A stretch of DNA of 33,308 nt, taken from assembly GCF_020253525.1 (NCBI RefSeq), contig NZ_JADCBK010000015.1, positions 1 through 33,308 of the forward strand, read 5' to 3'. The notes below the pieces were generated by a model. That model saw only the letters and a list, made by a program, of their open reading frames with translations. It made no database searches and was not told the DNA's origin. A program made the translations under genes and the position numbers. Of the stretch, positions 9,476 through 19,217 are shown piece by piece. Positions within the stretch are counted from its first letter, which is position 1. Every line of letters begins with the position of its first letter. Origin of the DNA: Aquidulcibacter sp. GTDB lineage: Bacteria; Pseudomonadota; Alphaproteobacteria; Caulobacterales; Aquidulcibacteraceae.

Positions 9476-10425
9476 GACAAACGCGCCGTGCGGCCCCCAA
9501 GCGCGCGCCAATTCCACGCGGACGTCCGCGGTCGCCGCGTCGTACCGATAGTCACGCTTGGACCATGAAGCTGGGCGCTTGGGCCCATGCCCGTATGCGG
9601 GCCGCCCAATATGACGGCCCTACACGTCGCATTTTGGTTGGCTTTACCATCGTTTCGGTTTTTTCGATTTTTGTCCTGTTGGCGGCGGGCCTTGGTATCT
9701 TGGATGATATGGGGCGGGGCATTCAAACAAGTGCTGGCAATGCGGCCCGTGGTGCAGGTCTCGCCGTGCGCGTGGTCAATGTTCAAGCGCCCAATGGCAT
9801 GCAATTGAGTGAGTATCAGCGCGCTGAGGCTGAAGTGAAATCTGGCGTGATGGCCGATGATGTTATGTTTGGGGTCGACCCCTCTGAAGTCCGGATGCGC
9901 GTGGCGGAATTGCCCTGGGTTGAGAGCGTCGTGGTCCGCCGCCTATGGCCAGATCAAATCCAAATCCTGATTACGCCGCGTGCGGCAACGGCCCTTTGGC
10001 AGGACCAAGGCAAATTGTCGTTTATGGACGGCACGGGCCGCAAACTGGGTGAAGCGAAAAACACCAAATCGGCCAAGGGCTATGCTTTGGTTGTCGGGGC
10101 CAATGCGGGGCCTCAAGCGCCCGCTCTGTTTGAAGCCCTGCGCGCCTATCCAGCGATTGCTGAGCGCACATCTGCAGCCATGTGGATCGGCGATCGCCGT
10201 TGGACCCTGCGCTTGAAATCAGGGGGTGACATTTTGTTACCTGAGACTGGGATGGCTGAGGCTCTGGCCCATTTGCAAGCGCTGCAAGCCAGCCATCAAA
10301 TCCTCGACCGTGAATTTTCCCGCTTGGACCTCAGAACGTCCGGCACTCTTATTCTCCGCCCGACTCCAGAACGTTTGTCGGTGACGAAACCTCAAGATGT
10401 GGCGAAGTCCGCGCAGAGGGTTTGA
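9463..10425 (+). CDS. ftsQ: Cell division protein FtsQ
   Basis: Bitopic divisome protein that recruits FtsB/FtsL. The start chosen is ATG 9463, which has GGAGG at 9451-9455 with a 7-base spacer inside the end of ddl; this gives 320 residues. The first 57 residues are very basic (Arg/Pro-rich cytoplasmic tail). A transmembrane segment covers residues about 58-80 ([20 protein letters not shown]). A POTRA domain follows from about residue 103 ([12 protein letters not shown], then [20 protein letters not shown] and [17 protein letters not shown]). The FtsQ/DivIB beta domain follows ([19 protein letters not shown]). The order ddl-ftsQ-ftsA is the classical dcw order. Confidence 0.93.
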   Translation: MPAMRQTRRAAPKRAPIPRGRPRSPRRTDSHAWTMKLGAWAHARMRAAQYDGPTRRILVGFTIVSVFSIFVLLAAGLGILDDMGRGIQTSAGNAARGAGLAVRVVNVQAPNGMQLSEYQRAEAEVKSGVMADDVMFGVDPSEVRMRVAELPWVESVVVRRLWPDQIQILITPRAATALWQDQGKLSFMDGTGRKLGEAKNTKSAKGYALVVGANAGPQAPALFEALRAYPAIAERTSAAMWIGDRRWTLRLKSGGDILLPETGMAEALAHLQALQASHQILDREFSRLDLRTSGTLILRPTPERLSVTKPQDVAKSAQRV

Positions 10426-10447
10426 TACACACCGAAATGAGACAAAC

Positions 10448-11734
10448 ATGTCCTCTCTAACCAAACGTGCTGCCGTTGAAAGTCGTACACCCGCACCCCG
10501 TGCGGCCATGCTGGCTGCCTTGGATATTGGTGCGTCAAAAATCACCTGCTTCATTGGAAGCACGGGCCAAGGCACGGGCCCGCTGCGAGTAGCCGGGGTC
10601 GGTACCCAGCCCGCGCGCGGTGTGCGTAATGGCGCGATTGTTGATTTAGAAGCGGCAACCAAGGCGGTTAAGGCAGCGATTGCGCAAGCAGAGCGCATGT
10701 CGGGTGTGACGGTCAGTGAAGTGGTGGTCTCGGTTTCAGGCTTTGGCGTCCGGGCCGAGCAAGCCCATGGTGAAATCACTTTTGCCAATACCGAAATTGG
10801 TCCCAAAGAGCGCCGCCGCGTGGTGGGCTCCGCGCTAGAGCATGTGCGTCTTGATGGCCGATCCATCCTCCATGCGACACCTAGCTTCTTTGTTGTTGAC
10901 GGTCAAAAGGTCCGCGATCCACGCGGCATGTTAGGGCGTCGTTTGGGCGTGGCGGTTACGGTCGTGACAGCCCCAACACCGCAATGGCGCAATATTGTGC
11001 TGTGTGTGGAGCGGGCGACCTATACGATTTCAGGCTCTGTCGCAGCACCTTATGCCGCTGCTCTGGGGGCATTGGCCGAAGATGATTTGGAGCTGGGCGC
11101 TTTGGTTGTGGATATGGGCGCGCGCTCGACGACGGCTGCTTTGTTCCATGCCGGAGCCCTTATTCACGTTGATGCTGTCCCCATTGGATCAGACCATGTC
11201 ACCCACGACATTGCCCATTGCCTGGGCACAACGGCAGCAGCAGCTGAGCGGCTTAAAATTGTGCATGGCAGCGCGATTGCTAGCCTAAACGAAGATAATT
11301 TGATGATTGATGCGCCGCGCATGGGCGAGGATGGTCAACTCATCTCGGATCAAGCTCCGCGCTCTATCCTGACGGGCGTTGTTCGACCCCGCGTGGAAGA
11401 GACGTTGGAATTGTTGCGCGACCGCTTGCGTGCGGGCGGGCTCGATAAGCTCAATGCAGGACGGCGGATCGTGTTGACCGGTGGCGGCAGTCAGTTGAAC
11501 GGTGTACGTGAATTGGCTGCACGCGTGTTTGAAGGCCACGTCCGTATCGGTCGCCCGCAACGCTTTACAGGGCTGGGTGATGCGGTTGCAGGTCCTGGCT
11601 ATTCGGTGGCCGCAGGGCTGTTGCGTTGGGGCGTAGAGCGGCCAACCGATATGGCCAGCAGTGCGTCACAAATGGTGGAGCCCTCGAGCCATCCTGTCGC
11701 ACGGGCCCTGCAGTGGCTTAAAGATAATTTCTAG
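10448..11734 (+). CDS. ftsA: Cell division protein FtsA
   Basis: Actin-like ATPase tethering FtsZ to the membrane. The start at ATG 10448 (MSSLTKRAAVESR) gives 428 residues; an upstream in-frame extension into ftsQ has no family match. Seen: phosphate-1 motif ALDIGASKITCFIG (about residues 24-37), the FtsA-specific SHS2/1C domain (VVVSVSGFGVRAEQAHGEI), phosphate-2 LGALVVDMGARSTTAALF, and adenosine motif RIVLTGGGSQLNGVRELA. The C-terminus ALQWLKDNF is an amphipathic membrane-targeting helix of the kind that anchors FtsA. Conserved Gly/Thr are replaced by Ala/Ser in DIGASK and DMGARST, modest variants within the family. The stop is 6 bases from the convergent murB stop. Confidence 0.95.
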   Translation: MSSLTKRAAVESRTPAPRAAMLAALDIGASKITCFIGSTGQGTGPLRVAGVGTQPARGVRNGAIVDLEAATKAVKAAIAQAERMSGVTVSEVVVSVSGFGVRAEQAHGEITFANTEIGPKERRRVVGSALEHVRLDGRSILHATPSFFVVDGQKVRDPRGMLGRRLGVAVTVVTAPTPQWRNIVLCVERATYTISGSVAAPYAAALGALAEDDLELGALVVDMGARSTTAALFHAGALIHVDAVPIGSDHVTHDIAHCLGTTAAAAERLKIVHGSAIASLNEDNLMIDAPRMGEDGQLISDQAPRSILTGVVRPRVEETLELLRDRLRAGGLDKLNAGRRIVLTGGGSQLNGVRELAARVFEGHVRIGRPQRFTGLGDAVAGPGYSVAAGLLRWGVERPTDMASSASQMVEPSSHPVARALQWLKDNF

Positions 11735-11740
11735 CGCGCT

Positions 11741-12655
11741 TTAGCCTTCGATGCCGATGCGCTTGATTTCCCAATGCAGATCGACGCCTTGGGTTGCTTT
11801 AACGCGTTGAATCACATGCTCGCCCAAGGCCTCTAGGTCTTTTGCGGTCGCATTGCCGGTATTGATCATGAAGTTGCAATGCTTCTCGCTCATTTGCGCA
11901 CCACCAATTTGATAGCCGCGCAGGCCAGCTGCATCGATCACTTGCCAAGACTTGCGCCCACCAGATTGGACGGGGTCAGGGTTTTTAAACGTGCTGCCGC
12001 CGGTTTTGTCGCGAATTGGCTGACTTTGTTCGCGCTTTTGGGTGATGGCCTCCATGCGGGCGAGGATGGCGGCAGGCTCATCTGCTGTCCCTCTGAATGT
12101 GGCGGACACAAAAATCAAATCCGTGGGGGCTGTGGTGTGTCGATAAGTAAAGCCCATGTCAGCGCAGCTAATCTCATGGCGCTGTCCCGCGCGGTCATAG
12201 GCCACACACGAAACTAGAACGTCTTTAGTCTCGCTCTCATAACAGCCTGCATTCATCCGCAGCGCGCCGCCGATCGTGCCGGGGACACCGCGATAAAATT
12301 CAAGACCTGCAATGCCGGCTTCCGCCGCCTTCTTGGCAACGCTGGCATCAAGGCAGGCAGCCCCAGCCGTGACAGTCAGGCCGTCGGTCGAGATTTGGCC
12401 AAAGCCGCGCGCAGATAAGCGGATCACCACGCCCGGAACGCCACCATCACGCACAATCAGATTGGAGCCGACACCAACAGCCAGAATGGGGATATCGGCT
12501 GGGCAGGCGCGCAGAAAATCTGCCAGATCCGCCTCATCGGCGGGCTGAAACAGCACTTCGGCGGGTCCCCCGACCCGAAACCAGGTGAAGGGGGCCAATG
12601 TGACACTGGCTTCGAGTTTGCCCCGAACAGGGGGAAGGCGGTCCAAAAGGGTCAT
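11741..12655 (-). CDS. murB: UDP-N-acetylenolpyruvoylglucosamine reductase
   Basis: FAD enzyme that reduces UDP-GlcNAc-enolpyruvate to UDP-MurNAc with NADPH; cytoplasmic. 304 residues, the short type II form. FAD-binding motifs: [16 protein letters not shown] near the N-terminus, [19 protein letters not shown], and [21 protein letters not shown]. Catalytic elements: YRHT after MGF, the proton-donor Ser in GGSTFKNP, and the C-terminal Glu in LHWEIKRIG. It lies 39 bases after murI on the same strand, so murI-murB is probably an operon. Unusually for a dcw cluster it runs opposite to ftsQ/ftsA/ftsZ and converges on ftsA. Confidence 0.95.
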   Translation of the reverse strand: MTLLDRLPPVRGKLEASVTLAPFTWFRVGGPAEVLFQPADEADLADFLRACPADIPILAVGVGSNLIVRDGGVPGVVIRLSARGFGQISTDGLTVTAGAACLDASVAKKAAEAGIAGLEFYRGVPGTIGGALRMNAGCYESETKDVLVSCVAYDRAGQRHEISCADMGFTYRHTTAPTDLIFVSATFRGTADEPAAILARMEAITQKREQSQPIRDKTGGSTFKNPDPVQSGGRKSWQVIDAAGLRGYQIGGAQMSEKHCNFMINTGNATAKDLEALGEHVIQRVKATQGVDLHWEIKRIGIEG

Positions 12656-12694
12656 AGATCAGGCTTAACGCCAGCTTCGGTCCTCGAAAAGGGG

Positions 12695-13522
12695 CTAAAG
12701 CTGAGACTCAACACTCAAGACCTGCGTGGATTGAAAGCCAAAGTCTGACAGAACCCGGCGGGTTGCTCCATCCTTGCCCCCCGTTGTCAGTCCCGTCCGG
12801 AGCGTGGGCGCATCTGTATCTAGATGGCTTTCCAGCAAAAAGGCTGTGCGCCGGGCAATTGCCTCGCCAGAATCCACCCAGGTGACCGGGCGAGGGGCGC
12901 AGGCTTCAAGTTCAGCTTGAACCAAGGGATAATGGGTGCAGGCCAAGACGATAACATCCAGCGCTTCACCGCCTTCTTGGTCGAAAAGCCCAGCCATGGA
13001 TGCTTTGAATATGTCCGGATCAGGCGTTTGCCCGGCCAATTTGGCTTCTGCTGCGCCCGCAAGACCGACCGCGCCATGGCGGAGAACCTTATTGCCCATA
13101 GCAAATTGAGCAATTAGCGCATCGGTATAGGGGCGAGTGACAGTTTTGGGGGTTGCCAATAGGCCTATGGTGCCCGTCCGGGTCAGAGTAGCGGCAGGCT
13201 TGATCGCAGGGACGACCCCAACCACTGGAATATCGACCTGGCCGCGCACAACATCGAGGGCAAGCGTACTTGCCGTGTTGCAGGCGATGATGACCAAATC
13301 GGCTGATACGGCCGCAATGCCAGCTCGAATCACCCTCGGGACACGGACCATCAAGTCCGCATCCGCCTTCTCGCCATAGGGGAAGAAGGCCGTATCCGCC
13401 AGATGGAAAAGGTCGACCCCCAATCGGGCGTTAACAATCGCATTAACGACTGACAAGCCGCCTAGACCAGAATCGAAAACAAGCACATGAGGTCTATTTT
13501 TCAGGGGTTTCATCCGCACCAT
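12695..13522 (-). CDS. murI: Glutamate racemase
   Basis: Cofactor-independent racemase supplying D-glutamate for peptidoglycan. 275 residues. Catalytic cysteines are at 81 (IIACNTAST) and 195 (VLACTHYPLV). FDSGLGGLSV carries the Asp and Ser of the active site, and FFPYGEK is the substrate loop. ATG 13522 follows AAAGG closely, and ATG 13513 is an equally possible start. The gene is divergent from ftsZ across about 150 bases that carry a CtrA-type box and four GANTC sites, so its expression may be tied to the cell cycle. It leads the murI-murB pair that splits ftsA from ftsZ. Confidence 0.94.
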   Translation of the reverse strand: MVRMKPLKNRPHVLVFDSGLGGLSVVNAIVNARLGVDLFHLADTAFFPYGEKADADLMVRVPRVIRAGIAAVSADLVIIACNTASTLALDVVRGQVDIPVVGVVPAIKPAATLTRTGTIGLLATPKTVTRPYTDALIAQFAMGNKVLRHGAVGLAGAAEAKLAGQTPDPDIFKASMAGLFDQEGGEALDVIVLACTHYPLVQAELEACAPRPVTWVDSGEAIARRTAFLLESHLDTDAPTLRTGLTTGGKDGATRRVLSDFGFQSTQVLSVESQL

Positions 13523-13541
13523 GTGCCTTTCAGAGACGCGT

Positions 13542-13635
13542 GAATCATGCTGAATTTTTTCTTAAGATTCATCATTTGCATGAATCAAATTAACTCCTGC
13601 TTAAACATGTCGGGGGCATCCTCAGACATCGATTC
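13542..13635. promoter_or_regulatory. Cluster of four GANTC (CcrM) methylation sites
   Basis: GANTC occurs at 13542 (GAATC), 13566 (GATTC), 13582 (GAATC) and 13631 (GATTC), four sites in under 100 bases between murI and ftsZ. In Caulobacter, CcrM methylation of such sites in the ftsZ promoter affects its transcription. The density here is far above chance spacing for a 4-base-specific site. Function is inferred from that precedent. Confidence 0.65.
13590..13604 (+). promoter_or_regulatory. CtrA-type binding box upstream of ftsZ
   Basis: TTAACTCCTGCTTAA is an exact TTAA-N7-TTAA, the CtrA consensus half-site arrangement, 70 bases before the ftsZ ATG and 68 bases from the murI start. CtrA is known to repress ftsZ in Caulobacter. 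The sequence match is direct; binding is inferred. Confidence 0.7.
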
Positions 13636-13673
13636 TTTCACCAATCCCGCACGAAGCCTTCGAGGAGCCTAGA

Positions 13674-15302
13674 ATGGCTATCCGCCTAAACGTCCCCACC
13701 CAAACTGAACTCAGCCCACGGATTGTCGTATTCGGCGTCGGTGGCGCGGGCGGCAATGCCGTCAATAATATGATTGATGCAGACTTGCAGGGTGTGGAGT
13801 TTGTCGTTGCAAACACCGATGCGCAGGCCTTGGCCCGCTCCAAGGCAGAGCGTCGCATTCAGATCGGTTTGAATACCACCCAGGGCTTGGGTGCAGGCGC
13901 GACGCCACAAGTTGGCATGGCAGCAGCGGAAGAAAGCCAAAGCGAGATTCTCGATCATTTGGCCGATGCCAATATGGTCTTTATCACAGCTGGTATGGGC
14001 GGTGGCACGGGGACGGGGGCGGCCCCCGTGATCGCGCGTACGGCGAAAGAGCAGGGCATTTTGACGGTCGCCGTGGTGACCCGTCCATTCCAGTTCGAAG
14101 GGCCGCGCCGTATGCGCATGGCCGATGCCGGCATTGCTGAGCTTCAAAAATATGTCGACACGCTGATCATCATTCCAAATCAGAATCTGTTCCGCGTTGC
14201 CAATGACAAAACGACTTTCCATCAAGCTTTCCAATTGGCCGACCAAGTGTTGCATTCAGGTGTGCGTGGGATCACCGATCTGATGGTCATGCCCGGCCTG
14301 ATCAATCTTGACTTTGCGGATGTGCGCTCGGTGATGGGCGAAATGGGCAAGGCAATGATGGGCACTGGCGAGGCCTCGGGTGAGCGCCGTGCCTTGGAAG
14401 CCGCCACCAAAGCGATCAATAATCCGTTGTTGGAAGATATGTCGCTGAAAGGCGCGCGTGGGGTGTTGATCAACATCACCGGCGGCTATGACATGACCTT
14501 GTTTGAGTTGGACGAAGCAGCCAACCACATCCGCCAAGAAGTTGATCCAGATGCCAATATCATTGTGGGCTCGACCTTCGATGAGACTTTGGAAGGCGTG
14601 ATGCGCGTGTCTGTGGTTGCAACCGGTATTGAAGCCGCTGCCATGACCGAAGGCCGTCCACAAGCCACCGGCTATTTCAATACGGAACCCGCCCAACAGC
14701 CTGCGGCACCGGCGCCAACCGTTGTTCGCGTCAATAATGGTCGTGAGCCTATGGTGCATCAGCCCATCGTGCAGCGTCAGCCAGAGCCGCAAGCAGCGCC
14801 AGTCGCCCAAGAGCCCAGCTATCAGCAGCCAGCCCAGCCCGTGATGCAACAGCCTGCACCTCAACCCGTGCAGCAACCTTTGTTCCAGCAGCCTCAAGCT
14901 GCAGCGGAGCCAATGGCACCGCGTCAGGACTACCAGCAGCCAGCACCGCAAGCGCAACCAAACTACGCAGCAGCTGCCGCGCCACAGGCGCGCCCTGTCT
15001 ATCAAGCGGCTCAACCACGCCCACCGATGCATGGGGCAACCGCCCAGCAGCGCCCTGAACAGCCAAGCTATCAGGCGCGTTCTGCAGCGCCTCAATACCA
15101 AGAAGAGCCACGCCAACAGCGCAGCTCCGGCTTCAACGGTTTTAATATCTTCGGCCGTCCAAAGCCTGCTGCCCGTGAGGAGCAATGGGAAGAGCGCGCT
15201 GAACCAAGCGCAAAATCGATCACACAAACACAGCCATTATTTGGCGATGAGTTTGATGACGAGATCGAAATCCCAACCTTCCTGCGCAAGCAAGCTAACT
15301 AA
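13674..15302 (+). CDS. ftsZ: Cell division protein FtsZ
   Basis: Tubulin-like GTPase forming the Z-ring. 542 residues. GAGGAG lies 6 bases before ATG 13674. The globular core has [15 protein letters not shown] (residues 19-33), the tubulin signature GGGTGTG at 109-115, and the T7 catalytic loop NLDFAD at 211-216. From about residue 330 to 520 there is a long disordered linker rich in Gln, Pro and Ala (many QQP/PAP repeats). The C-terminal conserved peptide [13 protein letters not shown] binds FtsA and other partners. The long linker is a Caulobacter-like trait; E. coli FtsZ is 383 residues. It is separated from ftsA by the inverted murI-murB pair and so has its own promoter region, with CtrA and GANTC sites. 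Confidence 0.97.
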   Translation: MAIRLNVPTQTELSPRIVVFGVGGAGGNAVNNMIDADLQGVEFVVANTDAQALARSKAERRIQIGLNTTQGLGAGATPQVGMAAAEESQSEILDHLADANMVFITAGMGGGTGTGAAPVIARTAKEQGILTVAVVTRPFQFEGPRRMRMADAGIAELQKYVDTLIIIPNQNLFRVANDKTTFHQAFQLADQVLHSGVRGITDLMVMPGLINLDFADVRSVMGEMGKAMMGTGEASGERRALEAATKAINNPLLEDMSLKGARGVLINITGGYDMTLFELDEAANHIRQEVDPDANIIVGSTFDETLEGVMRVSVVATGIEAAAMTEGRPQATGYFNTEPAQQPAAPAPTVVRVNNGREPMVHQPIVQRQPEPQAAPVAQEPSYQQPAQPVMQQPAPQPVQQPLFQQPQAAAEPMAPRQDYQQPAPQAQPNYAAAAAPQARPVYQAAQPRPPMHGATAQQRPEQPSYQARSAAPQYQEEPRQQRSSGFNGFNIFGRPKPAAREEQWEERAEPSAKSITQTQPLFGDEFDDEIEIPTFLRKQAN

Positions 15303-15335
15303 CTCACTCTTTTTTCGAGAGTTTACCAAGAAAAG

Positions 15336-15363
15336 CGCCGCCGTACAGAAATGTGCGGCGGCG
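15336..15363 (+). terminator. Hairpin after ftsZ (possible terminator)
   Basis: CGCCGCCGTACA / TGTGCGGCGGCG form a 12-base-pair stem (one G-T wobble) closed by a GAAA tetraloop, 33 bases after the ftsZ stop. It is preceded by AAAA and followed by TTCACGTTCTATTGT, which is only a weak T-tract. It may be an attenuator or an mRNA-stabilising stem rather than a full terminator. Confidence 0.55.
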
Positions 15364-15492
15364 TTCACGTTCTATTGTCACATATCGAAATATTGTTTGG
15401 TTTGTCAGGTGACAGCGTCTGCGGCAAAGAGGAAGCGCAGACATGTGTCCCTTGGGGCAAGACGTTTAAATTGAGATGAAGGTCCGTAGCGC

Positions 15493-16407
15493 GTGCAATA
15501 CCAAACTGTGACAGCCCTCCAACATACGCTCGCAGGCCATGCGTCTTGCGTGGGCGTTGGCTTGCATACGGGAAAGCCTGTCCGGGTGACGTTGAAGCCT
15601 GCCGGTGTTGACCATGGTATTGTGTTTGTACGCTTGGATGCGCCTGAATTTGCGCGCCGCATTGCCGCTTTGGTCGATAAGGTTACCACAACCGAATTAG
15701 GCACCACCTTGGCTAATTCTGCGGGTGTATCGGTTGCCACGGTTGAGCATTTGATGGCGGCGCTGTTTGGCATGGGCATCGACAATGCCATTGTCGAAAT
15801 TGATGGGCCTGAAGTGCCCATTCTGGATGGTTCGTCTGAGCCTTTCATCGAAATGATTGAGATGACTGGGACGCGTGCCTTGGGTGCGCCGCGCCGCATG
15901 CTGGAAGTTGTAAAGCCGGTGGAAGTTCGTCTGGGCGACAAGCTTGCCCGCCTTGAGCCTTTTGATGGGTTTGAATTGGACGTCACGGTTGAATTCACCA
16001 CGCGCGCCATTGGCCGCCAGCGGGTGGTGTTTGACTGCACCCCACAAAGTTTTGCCAATGAGTTGGGTGCCGCGCGCACCTTTGGTTTCATGCATCAGGT
16101 TGAGGCGATGCAGGCCAAGGGCTTAGCCCTCGGTGGTTCGCTTGAGAATGCGGTCGTGATTGATGGCGATACAATCGTCAATCAAGAAGGCTTGCGCTTT
16201 GCCGATGAATTTGTGCGCCATAAGGCCCTGGATGCGGTCGGTGATCTGGCTTTGGCTGGCGCGCCGATCAAGGGCCGCTATGTGGCAGAGCGTTCGGGCC
16301 ATGAAATGAACGTCGCACTGGTTCGTGCACTCTTGGCGGACGAAACGGCGTGGCGGTGGAATTTCGCGCCACTAGCCGCTGAGCTGTTGCCTGCAGCCGG
16401 GGCCTAA
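15493..16407 (+). CDS. lpxC: UDP-3-O-acyl-N-acetylglucosamine deacetylase
   Basis: Zinc enzyme catalysing the committed step of lipid A synthesis; cytoplasmic. 304 residues from GTG 15493, with GAAGG about 10 bases upstream. Zinc ligands are visible: His86 in TVEHLMAAL (with the general-base Glu85), His243 and Asp247 in FVRHKALDAVGDL, and the catalytic His270 in ERSGHEMN. The N-terminal HASCVGVGLHTGKPV and LDGSSEPFIE are also family motifs. Position after ftsZ is the standard dcw end. A possible terminator hairpin and about 190 bases separate them, so lpxC may have its own promoter. Confidence 0.97.
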   Translation: MQYQTVTALQHTLAGHASCVGVGLHTGKPVRVTLKPAGVDHGIVFVRLDAPEFARRIAALVDKVTTTELGTTLANSAGVSVATVEHLMAALFGMGIDNAIVEIDGPEVPILDGSSEPFIEMIEMTGTRALGAPRRMLEVVKPVEVRLGDKLARLEPFDGFELDVTVEFTTRAIGRQRVVFDCTPQSFANELGAARTFGFMHQVEAMQAKGLALGGSLENAVVIDGDTIVNQEGLRFADEFVRHKALDAVGDLALAGAPIKGRYVAERSGHEMNVALVRALLADETAWRWNFAPLAAELLPAAGA

Positions 16408-16511
16408 ACGCCGAACATTTCGCTTGGCGAACCTGTGCGAGGGTGGCACGCTAACACCCAAACTTAACCTTATACCCCTAGCCTTTAGACTGACATAAGA
16501 GGAAGTACACG

Positions 16512-17867
16512 ATGGCTCGTCGCTATTTTGGGACCGATGGTATTCGCGGTGAAACCAACAAATGGCCGATGACAGCCGAAGTGGCCATGACCCTCGGCAT
16601 GGCGGCCGGCACCGTGTTCAAAAAGGGCGAGCATCGCCACAATGTCATTATCGGCAAAGACACCCGTCGCTCGGGCTATTTGGTTGAGTTTGCGCTGGTT
16701 GCGGGTTTTGCTGCCGTCGGGATGGACGTGAAGATCCTAGGCCCTATCCCAACCCCCGCGATTGGCCTGTTGACGCGTTCGTTGCGAGCCGACCTGGGCG
16801 TGATGATTTCCGCCTCTCACAATGGCTTTGCTGACAATGGTATCAAGCTTTTTGGTGCCGATGGCTTTAAGCTGAGCGACGCGCAAGAGCAGGAAATTGA
16901 AAAGCTGTTGGACGAGCCAGATCGGATCGTTCGTGCTGCCCCCCACGAAATTGGCTTGGTCAAAAGCTTTGAAGACAGCCGCGGCCGCTATGTTGAGTTT
17001 GCCAAGGGGGCTTTCCCGCGTGGCATGAGCCTGGAAGGCCTGCGTGTGGTGGTCGATTGCGCCAATGGTGCAGCGTATCGCACGGCCCCTTGGGCGCTTT
17101 ATGAATTGGGTGCCGAAGTCGTTGAAATTGGTGTTAATCCCAATGGCAGCAACATCAATGCTGGCTGTGGCTCAACCGATACGCGCCTGTTGAAACAAAC
17201 CGTGTTGGAACGTCGCGCCGACATTGGTATCGCCTTAGATGGCGATGCCGACCGGATCATCATTATTGATGAAAAGGGTCGTGAAATTGACGGCGACCAA
17301 ATCATCGCGGCCATTGCGCGCGACATGATTGCCGACAAAAGCTTGCGTGGTTCGGGTGTTGTGACCACCGTCATGTCCAATCTGGGGCTAGAACGCTATA
17401 TCGCCGATCAAGGCTCGCAATTGATCCGTACCGGCGTGGGCGACCGTCATGTTGTCGCACGTATGCGGGCCGATGATTGTAACTTGGGCGGCGAACAATC
17501 TGGCCATATTGTGTTGTTGGATTATGCCACAACGGGCGACGGCCTAGTTTCGGCTTTGCGGGTTCTGTCCTCGATGGTGACCCATGGCAAGTCGGCCAGC
17601 GAGACCTTGTCTGTCTTTACTCCATCCCCGCAAGTCTTGAAGAATATCCGCTATAGCGGTTCTTCGCCCTTGGCAGACCCAGACATGCAGGCCCATGTCA
17701 AAAAGGCTGAGGATGCTTTGACGGCCTCTGGTGGCCGTTTGGTCGTGCGCACTTCGGGCACAGAGCCTTTGGTTCGCCTGATGGCTGAGGGCGATGATCT
17801 GAAGAAGATCACCCAATTGGTCGATGAATTGGCCTCTACCCTGCAAAGCCGCCGCTTAGCGGGCTGA
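16512..17867 (+). CDS. glmM: Phosphoglucosamine mutase
   Basis: Interconverts glucosamine-6-phosphate and glucosamine-1-phosphate on the route to UDP-GlcNAc, feeding both peptidoglycan and lipid A. 451 residues with an AGAGGAAG ribosome site just upstream. The phosphorylated serine is Ser102 in [13 protein letters not shown]. The magnesium loop is DGDADR at 243-248. The N-terminus [14 protein letters not shown] and the C-terminal phosphate-binding [15 protein letters not shown] complete the signature. Its stop is 4 bases from the convergent tyrS stop, leaving no room for a separate terminator. Confidence 0.97.
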   Translation: MARRYFGTDGIRGETNKWPMTAEVAMTLGMAAGTVFKKGEHRHNVIIGKDTRRSGYLVEFALVAGFAAVGMDVKILGPIPTPAIGLLTRSLRADLGVMISASHNGFADNGIKLFGADGFKLSDAQEQEIEKLLDEPDRIVRAAPHEIGLVKSFEDSRGRYVEFAKGAFPRGMSLEGLRVVVDCANGAAYRTAPWALYELGAEVVEIGVNPNGSNINAGCGSTDTRLLKQTVLERRADIGIALDGDADRIIIIDEKGREIDGDQIIAAIARDMIADKSLRGSGVVTTVMSNLGLERYIADQGSQLIRTGVGDRHVVARMRADDCNLGGEQSGHIVLLDYATTGDGLVSALRVLSSMVTHGKSASETLSVFTPSPQVLKNIRYSGSSPLADPDMQAHVKKAEDALTASGGRLVVRTSGTEPLVRLMAEGDDLKKITQLVDELASTLQSRRLAG

Positions 17868-17871
17868 CGCT

Positions 17872-19125
17872 TCAGCCCGACAGCTTTACCATCAAATGCC
17901 GCTTCTTGCCGAGTGAGAGCTTGACCTCTTGGCCGTCGCGCAGCGCGTCTGGGATTGGCCCGGTGACGTCTTGAATCACCGCATCATTGAGCCGGAGACC
18001 ACCGCCCTTGGCTTGGCGCTTAGCCTCCCCATTGGACTCAACCAAACCCGCTGCCACAAACAAGGCTGCGAGCGAGGTGGGGGCTTCAGATAGGTCGATG
18101 GATGGCAAGCCACCCTCAGCCCCGCCGCCACCAAACTGCGCTGCCGCTGTGGCTTTAGCCGCTTCAGCCGCTTCGCGACCATGCAGCATGGCGGTGGTTT
18201 CGGTTGCCAGCACAATCTTGGCCAGATTGATCTCAGACCCGCCCAGAGCCGCATAGCGGGCGATCTCGTCCAAGGGCAGATCCGTCATGCGCTTCATCAA
18301 GGGCTCGACATCGGCGTCATCGACATTGCGCCAATATTGCCAATAGTCGAAGGGCGAGAGCATGTCGGCATTGAGCCAGACTGCGCCATTGGCCGTCTTG
18401 CCCATTTTCTGCCCGGCCGCATTCATCAGCAAGGGTTGGGTGACGCCCAGAACGTGGCGCTCATCCACGCGGCGGCACAGCTCTACCCCTTGGACAATAT
18501 TGCCCCATTGGTCAGAGCCGCCCATTTGCAGATTGCAGTCATAACGCCGCGACAGCTCTAGGAAATCATAGGCTTGCAGCAACATATAGTTGAATTCAAG
18601 AAAGGTGATCGGCACTTCTTGGTCGAGTCGGCGCTTAACGATGTCGAGCGCAATCATCTTATTGATGGTGAAATGCTTGCCAATTTCGCGCAGCATATCG
18701 AGCCATTTGACCTCATCCAGCCATTGGGCATTGTCGACCATGATCGCGTCACGCGGCCCGTCGCCAAAGGTCAAGAATTTCGAAAACACCGTCTGGATCG
18801 AGGCCTTATTGGCGTCAATCACCTCTTGGGTCAGAACGGGGCGGGCCTCATTCTTGTCGGAAGGATCGCCTACTTTCGTGGTGCCACCCCCCATCAAAGT
18901 GATGGGCTTGCCGCCACATTGTTGCAGGCGGCGCATCAGCATGATCTGCGTCAAGCTGCCGACATGCAGGCTTGGCGCGGTACAATCATAGCCAATATAG
19001 CCGGTTAAAGCCCGACCCCCACGCTCACTTTCAAAGGCTGCCGCATCCAAAGCTTCCAGATCGGTTGCTTGATAATAATGGCCGCGCTCCATAAGCGTTT
19101 GAACGAACGCTGATTTATGGGTCAT
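17872..19125 (-). CDS. tyrS: Tyrosyl-tRNA synthetase
   Basis: Class I synthetase charging tRNA-Tyr. The start at ATG 19125 gives 417 residues, the normal TyrS length, with AGAGG about 9 bases upstream. A longer frame extends back to 19287 but has no family similarity and would overlap anmK. Signature 1 is HVGS at 54-57 (APSLHVGSLTQ). The KMSKS loop is present as KMGKT at 240-244, a known variant. The tyrosine pocket GYDCTAPS and MGGSDQWGNI are clear, and the C-terminal S4 domain (RLNDAVIQDVTG to LSLGKKRHLMVKLSG) binds tRNA. It is divergent from anmK across 92 bases. Confidence 0.96.
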   Translation of the reverse strand: MTHKSAFVQTLMERGHYYQATDLEALDAAAFESERGGRALTGYIGYDCTAPSLHVGSLTQIMLMRRLQQCGGKPITLMGGGTTKVGDPSDKNEARPVLTQEVIDANKASIQTVFSKFLTFGDGPRDAIMVDNAQWLDEVKWLDMLREIGKHFTINKMIALDIVKRRLDQEVPITFLEFNYMLLQAYDFLELSRRYDCNLQMGGSDQWGNIVQGVELCRRVDERHVLGVTQPLLMNAAGQKMGKTANGAVWLNADMLSPFDYWQYWRNVDDADVEPLMKRMTDLPLDEIARYAALGGSEINLAKIVLATETTAMLHGREAAEAAKATAAAQFGGGGAEGGLPSIDLSEAPTSLAALFVAAGLVESNGEAKRQAKGGGLRLNDAVIQDVTGPIPDALRDGQEVKLSLGKKRHLMVKLSG

Positions 19126-19217
19126 GGCCGTCATCCTCTGATTTGGTGGTTGCATGGAAGTGGAAAGCGCGTTTAGCACGGTCTGATCCAAAAGTTCAAA
19201 GCCCGGAAGACCATTAG

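Noticed and set aside
14256-15227. A 323-codon minus-strand frame opposite ftsZ.
   Set aside because: Arg/Leu/Trp-rich translation typical of the antisense of a Gln/Pro/Ala-rich linker; no ribosome site or family resemblance.
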